The notes beneath the pieces are model-generated. The model was not told the origin of the DNA. It saw nothing but the letters and a program-made list of their open reading frames with translations, and did not search any database. Made by a program: the position numbers and the translations under genes. From the NCBI GenBank assembly GCA_013399695.1, contig VXAU01003506.1, positions 1-64,000 on the forward strand: 64,000 nucleotides of DNA, written 5' to 3'. Every line of letters starts with the position of its first letter. The stretch's first letter is position 1. This document shows, piece after piece, positions 1-12,200 of this stretch. Origin of the DNA: Formicarius rufipectus. Lineage: Eukaryota; Chordata; Aves; Passeriformes; Formicariidae.

Positions 1-18
1 GGGGCGGTGCGGGGTTCC

Positions 19-29
19 TGCGCAGGCGC
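19..29 (+). promoter_or_regulatory. NRF1-like site
   Basis: TGCGCAGGCGC differs from the NRF1 palindrome GCGCAYGCGC at one position (G for Y). NRF1 sites are frequent in CpG-island promoters. This is a weaker match than the two E2F sites. Confidence 0.3.
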
Positions 30-39
30 CGCGCCGCGC

Positions 40-47
40 GCGCCAAA
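40..47 (-). promoter_or_regulatory. E2F-type site (GCGCCAAA)
   Basis: GCGCCAAA is the reverse complement of TTTGGCGC, a perfect match to the E2F/DP consensus TTTSSCGC. It lies about 60 bp upstream of the CENPC start codon. Cell-cycle genes commonly carry such proximal sites. Occupancy is inferred, not shown. Confidence 0.5.
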
Positions 48-66
48 TCCAGCGGCGCCCGCCGGC

Positions 67-75
67 GGCGGGAAA
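67..75 (-). promoter_or_regulatory. E2F-type site (GGCGGGAAA)
   Basis: GGCGGGAAA is the reverse complement of TTTCCCGCC, a second perfect E2F-consensus match, 35 bp upstream of the start codon and about 20 bp from the first site. Close pairs of E2F sites are typical of S/G2-phase promoters. Confidence 0.5.
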
Positions 76-109
76 GGCGCCGCGCGCTCGGCAGCGGCGC
101 CGGTCCGGG

Positions 110-124
110 ATGGCGGAGGCCTTG
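110..124 (+). CDS. CENPC: CENPC coding exon 1 (MAEAL)
   Basis: The start codon sits in the CpG island with G at -3 and +4. Only five codons precede the donor gtgaga at 125. The exon ends in phase 0 and joins exon 2, whose first residues continue the conserved N-terminal helix of CENP-C. Confidence 0.9.
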
Positions 125-189
125 GTGAGAGAGCGGGGAAGCGCCGGGTGTGTCTGCCTGCCTGTCTGTCCGTCCGTCCGCCTGCCTGC

Positions 190-221
<32 letters not shown>

Positions 222-3200
222 GCGCTGTGTTGTGAGGAGCGGCCGGTCCCTCCCGTAGCGCCGGAGGCGCGGCCTTGGGCGCGCTCCCTGAGGGAGGGGA
301 CGGACGGGGCCGTCCTTCCGCCTCACTCTGGGGTCTTCCGCTTCTCTCTGAGGAGCGCGGGGCCGGGGTTGGTGCTCGGCGTTCCCTCCGGGCTCGGGCT
401 GCTGGCGCACACACTTGTGCTCCGAGGGCCGGGCTGTCGGGAGTCCCGTTCCTCTCAGGCGGCCTCTGGAGAGCCGCTTTCTGCGGGCGAGTGAGCGCCT
501 GAAGAGACGGACACCGGTCCAGGCACGCCAGAATCGTGCTCTTCTCAAGTTTTAAAATTCTGCGTGTGTAGCGCGCTACGAACACAGTAAAAATGAACTG
601 TTGAAAGCACTTTTAGGTCCGTTATAGGAGTTTTTAATCTCTTTAATACGAAAGGCTGCCTGCCAGTGGATTGTGCTGCGCTCAGCTGCCAGGGGGAGAG
701 TTTAAGCCCCAGTGCCGGGTTGACTGTGAGGTGTAGCTCTGTGCAGTTTCTGAGGTGGGGGCTTTGGGTCAGTAATTTCCCGGTGTGACCTGGAGTTTCC
801 TTCTGCCACGCTAAGCCGATGTAGAAAGTTTGCAGTGAAATCTATCCATATATGGTTTTAGTTATTTTTGTTACCAGAAGTAGTATCCAAAGAGGAATCA
901 CACGGAAGTTCAGAGTACTGTCAGTATGGCAAACTTCAGAAAAACGTGCTGAATTCTCTTGTGGTAGGACTAGATAGTCTCCACACTGCCCGTATTCACT
1001 TTTAAAATTAACACAAATGAGTTGGAGGTCGTAATTGTTTTTCAGCTAAATATTTACTTTTTTTTTTTTTTGAGGTGTTTTGCTGTCACATCTGTGTAAA
1101 ACTGCACTCTCAGCTCTTGAATTTTTCTTACCCTTTTTCCTGTTTCTGTCCTCAACATCCTTTGCCTGTTCTCAAGTCAGGGGCTTTATTTGATTTGTTG
1201 GTACAAAAGGTAACGCTGATAATATGTAGCTGTTTGAATTATTATTGCTCTAGTTGTGGTAGTAGATTACTAGAGTCATGTTTGGTATTTGAACGGCTTT
1301 GATTGTATTCGGGTTTCAAGTGTATGAGGAGACACTGGGAGTTAATTGAGGCTGTGGTTTTACCATGGCACAGTGATGTGCTCTCACTGCCTGTCAGTGT
1401 GGTCGTGCCTGTGACAAACACATCATGTGAGCAGTTAACACACAGCAGCGGATATATGGTAAGGTTCTTTCCCACCTTGCTTTGTCATAGTTAATTTCCT
1501 TATTTCTTTAATAATTACAGTTTTGTAAATGCTAATCAAATCCTTAAAGTCTCTGTGATTTCTGTCATTTAAGTCTCCTGTAAGGCACTCGGACTTTAAA
1601 TGCAACAGATGCTTTGGTGGTTCTTGTGGAAAGCTGGACTTCTGGCAGTTGTTAGAGGGGTTGTAGCTACTGTGACATTCTAAGAAAAAGAGAGCTGCAG
1701 TAACTCCCACTCTCCCCTGGTTTAAGATGGCTTGGTAATCCTTGAGATCTGCTTTCTTGGTCTTCTGTCAAGTGTTACTATGCTGAGTAAAAATCCATTC
1801 TTATTTCTTCACAGAATCATTTAAAAAAGGAATACAGAGCAAGATTCTGCCATGGAGGAAGGTAATTTGCATTTAAAATTTTATTATTAGGTTCTGGAAA
1901 ACTTGTGTGAGCATAATGTCAAAGCTATGTAGTGTATGCTATTAAATTGACCATATAATGTTTCCCAGGTTTCTTGTATTTCTTGGTGGTGGGAGGCACA
2001 AACAGTGTTGGGGGACAACCCCCCAAAGTTTTCCTTTGCATTCCTTTGCTGAGGCAGCAAACTATGGTGTAGCCATACTTAAGGTGCCTCTAACTGGGCT
2101 GCCTGAGTATGGAAGGAGTAGTCTGTGCAGACATTCTGCCTTTCAAGAAGCAGAGAAATGAAGCCCACACAGAATTCCAGCATATCTGGACCTTCCTGGT
2201 AAGTGTTAGATATAAGCTGGAGTATTTGCTATGCCATAGTGTTCTTTAAAGTCATGTCAGAAGTCCATGAGCTTGTTGTTACTGGAATCCAATTTTAGAC
2301 TTGCTTTTCAGGAGCTTACCAAATTAGCTGTTTTTTAATGATCGTTATGGGAGTAATAGTCCATGGCTTTTCTGTTGTTATTCTGTTTTTGATCAACACG
2401 ATCTGGCTAGTGAATCACACACTTCTGCCTAAACAATATTTAAAGGGAGGCTGTTTTCATCCCAAAGCTCTCTTACCTCAGGGCTGTTGCAGTAGTTTCC
2501 TGTTTTCTTTTGTGTAGAGAGAATTCTTCATTTTCGTCATAGCCTGTGACAGTGAGATTTTTTTTCCTAGGAATTCTGATTTAGATAAATTTCTTAGCAG
2601 GTGTCTGCATGGAAATGGTAGGTAAAAATATATTAAAGCTGGGGCTAGGGGAAATAATGATCTAAAATATTGAGAAGTAAGAACTTTGCTGCTTTAACAT
2701 TGCTGGGATAGGAACTTTTGATATTTTTGATTTAAAATGTTTTTTTCCCTCTTCTTTCTAGAAGAAAGATTGGTGTACAGCCAGGTCAAAGCGTACTGAA
2801 ACTCATACAGGATTGTTTTGAAAGTAAGCTCTTATTTGGTGTTTTGATTAACCAAACCAAAACAATTTCTCCCTTGTATTATATTTAGTGTTAAGTAAAT
2901 AGAAAAAAATAATAGAGATAAAATAGAGACAAATGAAGTCTTTTCTCAGAATTGTAGGAGCACACCTTTCTTTGTTGCTTCAAACTGTTGTATCTGTCTT
3001 GTAAAGATAATCTTTCTTGAGTAGCGGATTCCTTTCTTATTCGTATTTAGGTTACCTTAACAAGCCTTGGCACTTGTTAAAATAAAGAGACCTGGACAAT
3101 TCCAGGTTTTTCAAATTTATAGTTTTTTTTTCTTCGCAGGTTGCAGCAATGATCTTATAATAAACTCTCCAAATACAAGCCGTTGCTCAACTCATATTGT

Positions 3201-6200
3201 CAAAAATGAGAAGAGGCCTTCAACGCAGAGCCAAGGGGTAAGTTAGTTATGGCAGTGTCACAGTGTAGCATTGGGTTCAGTTTCACTTAGGTACAAGTTT
3301 AGTTCTGTAGGTTTTAGTTCTGTATGAGCATTGAATAAGCACCATATGCTACATGTAACAGTATATAGACTATTATTTAACAATCTCTAATTGTTGATAA
3401 TGGTTTTTTCCTTAGTTTGTTGTGTTCTAACAGTAAATATTCTTTAACTAGATTTATTTAATAGCTTGTTTTCTAGTTTTTATTCTAATAAAAACTTTTT
3501 GTACAGGATAGTTAAATTTCTCATGGTTTCAGGCTAGAGCATTCTGCCTTATTGCTGGTGGTTCGTATGGCTGTCTTGGACTCCACTAGAGTTGGTTTTG
3601 GCCACTTTGTCAGATATATGGACACAGTTCTTAATTAAATGATGAACAGTAAAAATTGAAAGGTGGTGCTTATATAAAAACAACTTGTCAAGTTAAAGCA
3701 GTAAAAGCAATTTATCATGATAAATAGTTATCTGTACAATAATTTTTTTATATCTGTATCTTTGAAGAGTGGAAACAACTTGAAGGCTGTATGAGTTTGC
3801 TAGGAGAATGATGCCAGCAATCTAGTTTGTATATTTAGTTTTAGTGTTTTGATTCTATTTTTTTATAGGGATTTTTTTTAATGGCAAGGTTGAGGACAGG
3901 GATCCTTTATGATGGTGTTTGTTTTCTTTAGTTTGATGTTAGAATATCATATAATTTCAAAGCAATTCTTGGAAAACCTCAACATGTCTCAATAAAGGTG
4001 AATTAAATTGTTTAAATTAATTCATTCTCACAAAAAGAATAAGTAGCTTGCCTGGAGACTAGCAGGATGTCTGTTTAAAGCAACATATAGATTTTTACCG
4101 TGTGCAGTTTTTCCTGTTTGAAATTTTCAGTTACTTTTAGAAAGTCTTACATGAGAGAAAGCTGAAGTGTTTAGTTAAAATAGAACTATGATTCACATGA
4201 GAATGAATTAAGGGAAGGAAATTGGGTCATGTTCTATAGAAATTTATATTCCTGTCAAAATAGTGTTGCTTTACCAAATATTTTACTTTATCTCATTATT
4301 CATTATCAACCATGACAGCCAAAGGTAGTGTCAACCAACTCTGTGAAAAGAGCCTGTAATTCTCCAGAGTCCTCACCTACATCACAGCAAACACCAGTCA
4401 GCAGCAGAGGTTGGTTCTGGTATTTACTGAATTAAGGGTTTTTTTTGTAATTAGTTATTGTGATTTTGTAAGATTCTGAGTAGAAGAATTAAACGTGTTC
4501 TGTATATATGACAGGACAGTCATGTGAATCACCCCTGAAGCCTGGTATACATGATAATGTAGCTGCCTCTAAAAATCCAGTGTCTAAAAGCAAAAAAAAT
4601 ATATTTAAAGATGTTGAAGTGCTGTGCCGAAGTCCTACCATGTTTTCGGACCCTGAGGACGATCATGGGTCTGTTGAATCACCTTTTCCTGTGGAGAAAG
4701 CAAAAAGTCCTCCTGTAGTTAAGTAAGTAGAGCTGAACGTGGTTGTGGTGTTGTATCCCCTGTGTCCCCCCCAACTTTGGGTAAATTAACACAGTGGTTT
4801 TGATCATTGATGAGTTTGGTTTATGAACTCATAAAAAATAATTCCAAACTCTTTAGAAAATTTCTGTATCTGTGTTTAGAAAGGGCAGAATTATTTTTAT
4901 TAAATATTCTGGTGGTAAGTTCAGTACCCAAATGTAGGAAACCTGTCGGAATAGCTTGAACTCTTCTTTGCAGAAAAGTTCACCAAAGTATCAGCTTCTC
5001 AAATAGTCTAGACTTCAAGGAATCCTATTGACAATGTTGAGTTTTAAAGTTAACAAAAATTTGTTGAAGTAGAAATGAGCAGTCATTGTTCCTTTTGCGC
5101 TGAATATATAAATGTTTTGTACGAAATAGAACAACTTGAGTTGTGATTTTTATCTCCTCATCTGAAAATCTGAAGCCCAACTGCAATACTGGCCAGTGGT
5201 CCTGGCCACAGTTCTGCTGTCCTGGAGGACTGAATCTCTGGGGTAGATCATAGAGATGGACTGACACTGATTCCATGGACTCCCATTGATGGTGTGAGAT
5301 TGGGAAGGCAGTGCATGTATAGTCTAGGAAACCTGACAATTTCTGAAGCACATTCTCCTAAAATTAGGAGTTTGTCTTGCTGAGCAGACTTCACTTTGAT
5401 CAAGAGTCACCAGCTGACTCTGTGTTGCTTTTGGACACTTGCTACTATGCTGGGAAGTACTACAGCTAAGCTGTGTTCCAGCAAATTACCAAAGGGAAAC
5501 TCATTCATAAAGTGAGACACTGTCAGCAGGAGCATCTGTTCATCCTCACAATAATTTATTGTGCACACAAGATCTATAGCAATTTGTTTGAATGCTGTTT
5601 CTCATACATAGATTGTGTTTTGATGGCTGGAAAACGCCGGCTGCAGCAAAGAGCTGTGGGAAAGGTGAACATTTGGAAGTACCTCAGTCTGGGAGAGATG
5701 AGCAGGTTGTTCTTTTGCAAGGAACAGAACCTGTTGCTACATCTTCTGTGCAGAAAGACAAGACTTTCTCTTCAGCTCTCTTAGAAGCTCTAGCAACGGG
5801 AACACTTCAACAGAGGTTTGTTTTGAGGCTTAGTATGGAATGTGATTTGCTATTAAAATAACCTGGGTCTGAACACTGGAACAACATCCTTTTACCTATA
5901 AACTAAGTCTGGGATCATGTTTTAGGGAAGCCCAACATTACTTAAAAGTGCCACTTGAGAAAGGGTTTGAATGATTGTTTCGAAATTTTGTACTGTTAGG
6001 ATTTAACAGTTCTGTTGATTTTGTCTGCCAGTAAAAAAGTATGTCAAATAGTGTCTGTTGAATAGCATTTCAGATTGAGCCTGAGATGTTTTGATTGGTA
6101 GGCTGGAGGATTCAGGAAAACCTTATGTGAATCTGAAGTTGGATGTGAGCAAGCAGTCTTCTTCAGAGCTAGTCTGGATCTGACTGGTTACATAGGAATT

Positions 6201-9200
6201 TGACTGCCCAGCATCTGTCCAAAGCAAGAAGCGGGCCTTGTACACTGTTTGGAAGCTTAAAGAGCAGTGAATGATGAACTTCATAGTAATTCTTCCAAAG
6301 AATGTTCTTTACTGTGTTTAGGTGTTCTGGAGTCACCACCTGATTTGAAAAATTGAAAGTCACTTTACCCCACAGCCCAAAATGATTTATCATTGTCCCT
6401 CCTTTCTGTAGATATTCAGCCTCAATATCACCCCCTTCACCTCCTCCTGTGAAAGAGCAAGATACAGAAATTGAAAATGAATGTGAATTTTTAATTGATG
6501 AATCAGGTGGTGCATCTTTTACTTCTTGGATTTCAATACCCACTAAAAACAAAAAATCAAAAAAAGATGGCTGTGCAACTCCTGTTTCTAAATCTCAGCC
6601 CTCTGGTAAGAAGACACAGAGTAGGAAAGGCAAGAACAGAAAAGCACAGGTTGAAGCACTTACGAAACCAAAACTGGATCATCTGGATGTTGAAGCACTT
6701 GACTTCAAAGGAATGTCGGAACTGGATCCAGTCTCTGCTAGTGAAGGAAATGTCCTTAAATCTCAAAAGCAAAAGAGTTCTCATATGGGTAAGTTACTTA
6801 ACAGTTCCTTCCAGGTCATATTACTGGATTATTTTGTGATGGTTTATTGGGAAATGATAATAAAATAGATGAGAGACGTTATCGGATTCCTTTTTGATGT
6901 TTCAATTGCACAATTAGATTTGAATGTATATGAGGCAGTGAGACTGTGTGTTCACTCTCTTCCCACCCACTTTACCCTTTCTGTTAGTACACAAAAAAAA
7001 TTAGCGGTGTTGGCTTTTTTTATGAGCAGGCATAGAAGATAGGTACCCATGAACTTTTGCTCTTCTCCCTTTGAAAATGAGGTTAAAATATATGCTTTGA
7101 ACTGAAGGGGAGCAGGTTTTAGGAGGTAGTGAAGGGTTTTGTATCAGGAAGCGCTGAAAACTGGAAAGCAAACTAAATGTAACATTTCTGCCCCCTTTAT
7201 TTCTGTTAGGAAATACTGAAAGTACACCATAAAGTTTTATATGCTATAGTTTAGAGAAAGCCTTTTAGCCATCATGGAATAGCCTGGTTTTGTGATATTT
7301 TTTAAAATTTTTTTTCCTAACTTGATTCTTTTGTTTATTTTTATGTATTCAGATGTCAGCATGTATCTTCAGGTTTCGTGGGAAAAGGTATTAATGTCCA
7401 AATGCTTTGTGTATTAATAGGAAAGACTAAAAAGGGTGCACATAAGCAAGACTCTCCAAACCAGAAAAAGTACACATCCTGGAAACCAGAAGCTGAAGAA
7501 GTGATGTCACGGTCTGGATTGGAAACAAAAGCATCTGATACAGGACAATGTAAAACAAGAGTGCTGCCAAGTGAAGATTTGCCTATGACCTCATCTGGGT
7601 ATCAGAAAGAGCAGACCGTGTCTCCAAAGAAATCTCTCAGGTCTTCCAAGAATCTGCAGTCGACTTCGAAAGCTTCTCAGCATTTAGTTAAGCCAAAACT
7701 TCCAAAAGTTAAAGCAGCCAAGAAAGTGGCGGTAAGTCCAGGGAAGAAGCTTAAAAAATCTGTCCAGAAAAGTAGTAATAAAAAACTTCAGTTACAAAGA
7801 AAGGAAAGTTATGACAATGAACCTGGTGAAGAGGAGCTTGAAAGAGAACCTGTACAAGTGAATGATGTGTATACCACACCCTTGCATCAGAAATCAGAAA
7901 CTCCTGTGCTTCAGAAGTTGACTCTGTCTGAAAAGCCTAGAAATGTGTTGCGCACATCAGAGTCACCTGGTGGTGCAAATAACCGGACTCCTATAAAAGC
8001 ACTGCAGCATCCCATGGACAGTGTAAAGAATTCTGAAAAGAAACAGTGGCCAGCTAAGTATTCAGGGAAGAAACCCAAAAAGATTCCTCACAGAACCAAT
8101 AAAACTGTTTGCTCAAGCCCTGAGGATACTGAATCTCAAACAGATTCTGACAGCTCTTCTGTACAGGACACAACAAGAAAAAAACAGAAATTATCTGATG
8201 TGAAAATCAGAAATAATAAAAGGAAACATAACAGGAAAGATGAACCACAGTAAGCTTTTTGTGATTCCTTATAAGTGTTGTATAACTTGGTAGATAATTA
8301 AACACATCCTGTTAAATTTTAAGCAGCAACGGCCCAGTTGAACTATGATAATTTGAGACTGGTTGGATAATTAATAGAGAAACCAAGTGGTGTGATCGGT
8401 ATCCTATTCTCAAATGTGGGTGCTAAATCTTGTGTATTTTACATGAGGAAACTTGTGCTGGTCTCATGTTTGCATGAGACTTGTGTAACAGATCCAGTTT
8501 AACACACTCCTGCCACCCACAGAGTAACTTCACTGTCAGGTTTTTTTTTTTTTAAAGTTTTATTTAGAAAATACAGCATTTAATTCTTCAGCTGTATCTG
8601 TTTCTGTGGAAGTAACTTTCTAATGATTGGCAATTTAAAGATTAAGGAGTCTAGAATCACTTTATAATAATTGTTCTTTGCATTGATCCTTAATTTTTTT
8701 AAATGTCTTTATGATTTTGTTCAGGACTTAAAATTATTGACCTAAAGCACTTTCATTAAGTAAAATTGACTTACCACTGTATGTACTAAGATTCGCTTTT
8801 TTCTCTTCTAGAGATTCCTTTGCAGCTGAGATGGCTCTGAATTATGAAAGGTAATTTCCAGAGTTGTTTGAAAACCTTGAATGTAATCCCACTTTCTGCC
8901 CCTCTGAGACAGGACAGTTTGATACTATTACTGCATTCTCTACTAGTGAAGCACCTAGTAGAAAAGGATTGTGATTCATGCTTGAGTGTTTTAAATACTG
9001 TGCTAATACTGTTGATAAATTAGTGAAATTTTTCTTCCTTTCATGAGTAAGGGGTCAGAGTAAGTTTCTTGCCTTTAGGGATTTTTTCTTTTGAGGCTTG
9101 CTTCCACGTCAGTGTGTGATTTTTGGAACAGTAACACCAGTGCTCCTAGAACTGATAACAGTTGTATTAATGAAATTGCTGTTAAATGAGGTATATAACT

Positions 9201-12200
9201 GTACAATCCAAACTTTATGAATGCAGATGGGCATGTATGTTCCCCTTCGTGGGATAAGAATAATAAAGGCAAAGAGGAGTGGCAGTCTGTAAATTTATTG
9301 AATTTTAAGCAGTCATTCTACTGAAAATGTTGGGGTTATAAATTATAAGGGACTTACTGCAGACTTACTTGGACAAATTTGTAGTGAAGTATATGTTTGC
9401 TAATTTTGGTAATTGAAATGTGTCTTGGAGTTTAGATGTGTAACAGCTGTACTTAGTGAGACAGTAAAAGCAGTGAAACAAAGCCACAGATGGAGGAGGA
9501 AGGAAGGTTAAGGGTACTGAGTCTAAGGTTCTAAGAGAAGTCCCATTACAAGTGATTTGATTGCTAGAGAATCTGTGGTGGAGTTCCACGTGTAAATTAT
9601 TGTTGTGTTATGGGGGAGATTTCATGACAGAATACACATTACAGATACAAACTATCTTACTCTTCATTCCTTGCAGTATTTCTTTAAAGCACTTCTGTAA
9701 TTATGATATATGGTACATGGTTTGAAAGGTAATGCTACAGAAGAAGGTCTCTTTATTCTGGAAGGGAATAAAAAAGAAAAGGCTTAGGAAACCTGTTTAG
9801 AGAGGAGATGTGAACACTAATTTTTCTGCCTAATGACTGAGTAGAAGAGCAATGGATGAATTTCAGACCTCTGATTTCTAACTATCAGGCATTTGCTTTA
9901 GTGTCTAATCAGTATAGATAAATGTTTAAAAGAAAATTAAAATCCAGCCCACATGATCTGAAAAAAAAATTATATTTTCTATTCTTAGTAGTGCTGTAAT
10001 GTTCCTTTGGCATTTAGCGTGTCTAAGAAGGTATATTTTTTTATTCCTTTGCAGTGGACCTGTTCTAGAATACTGTGATAAAGTTGCTTCCAGGAGTAAG
10101 TCTTGTAAACGGGATGATACATGTTCAGGTAATGTCTAAAGTTGGTATTTTCTCACATTTTAATATAAGCTCCTTATAAACTGTAACTGATGGTTCAGTG
10201 ATATCTGTTGTATTCAGCTTGTCCAGAACAAATACAAGTTTTATTGGCTGTGGTTACATTTCTGTCCAAGTAAGTTGTGCAGTATTGCCAGCTTTACCTT
10301 GTGTTAGCTTTGGAAGGGCAAGTCCTCCATGGTTTGGCATGAAGCCTACCAGGATGAAGTTATGCCTCAAAAATATTTTGAACAAATTTTTCAGATTCAG
10401 TTTGTATCAGTTTGATGTGTTGCCATGCGATGGTAGTATATGCCATCACTTCAGGCCCCCCTGGACCAATTGTATAGCCTGATGGAGTCGTGGCCTATTC
10501 ACCTAAGAATATTTTGGTTTGGCATTTTTTGTTTAGTTGGTTTGGTTTGTGTGGTTTATTTTTTGGGGAGTTTAATGAGATTTTTCTAGTGTTTTTTTGT
10601 TGTTTTTTATTTGTTTGATTTTAAGTTTCACTGTAGGAGTTGCACATGTTGTCATACTGAGAGCCTGGAGATAAAAAGTGTTTTCATTAGTGTTTTAGAG
10701 TCAAAAGTGGATATGTGAATTTTATTAGTTCATGGTATGCTCTCTTTGGAGAACCTAGTTTTGTGTGTGTTCTGGTAAGGAGTTTGTTCTAAAGTTAAGT
10801 TTGAGTGATATAAAGCTGAATGAGCTTGCACTTTCATCAATAAAATTATGTAGTTATACCTTACCAATGTTTGTTTTATCAAGAGAGATAGGTCTGAGGA
10901 ATATTTACTTGAATGTGTATTTTTCATGTAATTTTCAAGCTTACTCTGTTTAAAAGCTGATTACATACACTCTTTATCTACATTGGGTTTCACATATGTT
11001 TATAGCAAAAGATGTTAGTGGGAACACTGTCACTGGGACTTTAGTTTGTTACCTTTGGTTGCTTCCAGTGGGTTTATTTAATAAAAGTCAGGAATAGTAA
11101 ATGCCTGTGGTGGTCGTTTTTTGAATATGTTTACAGATAATTCTGAAGACTTGAATTATAAATTAAGAGAGATGTTGTCAGATGACATCGCAAGGCATAA
11201 AATAGGTAAGATTATTTAAAAATATTTAAGCGTGTGAACACAAATGCATTTTCAAATTGATGTAAACTTTGCTGAAGGAGACTGGCACTGCAGCTGTACA
11301 CCGAGCTCCCTGCACTGAATGCATTCCTAAACAGTTGAGTCAAGATGAACTTACAGATCTGTGAGAACAGTAAAAGTCTGAATTAGTTTTACACAGTATA
11401 AGTGAGGGTGCAAATACCCTGCCTTCTGTGATGGTCTGAGTGTGGATAGGATGGAACAACAGATGTGTAGTCGATTGTAGTCCCATGATTGTCTATTTTG
11501 TAATTTTTTTTTTTTTTTAATTGCAAACACTAACGTATCATATCTTACTGTATTCCTATGTGGCAGCTTAGACAACTTGAAAGCTGAGACTATGTAATAA
11601 GTACATCTGAAGATAAATAACTGAGAAATCTTGGAAATGTGTGGAGTTTCTGTTGGCAGAAGTGCTTCTCTTCTGGACTTTGGATATGGGACTAGTGAAT
11701 CTGGAACAGGAGAGGCTGCACATGCAGTCTCTTACTCCCCTTGCCATAACCAAGGCAGTGCCTTTCCACTGTTGCTAATAAAATCCCTCAGATTTAGGCA
11801 AGGTTCTTAGTCTTTGTTGATAACGTTGTCTTCGCAGTTGTAGCATGTTTGCTGTCCTTGTGCTTGAGCTCCTAAGGTCCAAATCTTAGTGATTCACTAA
11901 GATACATAGAATTAAATCTAACTTAAAGTCAGTGTGGTGAAAATGAGAGCGAAATAGTGATATATGCAAAAGAAGGCTTTTGGCAATATTTGGATCCCTT
12001 TTTCTGTCATGATAGCAATGTGGTATAAACATCAGCTGGCAAATGCTGGCCCCTTTGCAATACAGAAAAACGAGAAAGGGTACTTAGTATTTTCTGTCTC
12101 TGAATTTTTCTTTCATGCTTAATGTGAATTATTTCTTCCTTCAAATTAGTAATGCCTTCCAACACACCTAATGTTCGTCGGACAAAAAGGATACGACTAA

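Larger units (their letters stand above)
1..530. promoter_or_regulatory. CpG island promoter of CENPC
   Basis: GC-rich sequence dense in CpG spans the 5' edge of the window, exon 1 and the start of intron 1, then gives way abruptly to AT-rich intron. No TATA box is visible just upstream of the start codon, as is usual for CpG-island promoters. The transcription start must lie within 1-109 or before the window. The island is cut by the window edge, so I cannot tell whether it also drives a divergent neighbour. Confidence 0.8.

Noticed and set aside
7..502. Open frames in the first 500 bp
   Set aside because: They run through the CpG island and the CCTG/TCTG microsatellite out of frame with CENPC. 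High GC content removes stop codons.
4508..4726. Apparent start codon at 4508 upstream of exon 7
   Set aside because: The ATG lies in intron 6, just before the acceptor at 4514. The true reading frame enters by splicing from exon 6.
6169..6552. 127-codon minus-strand frame
   Set aside because: Antisense shadow of CENPC exon 9 and its flanking intron.
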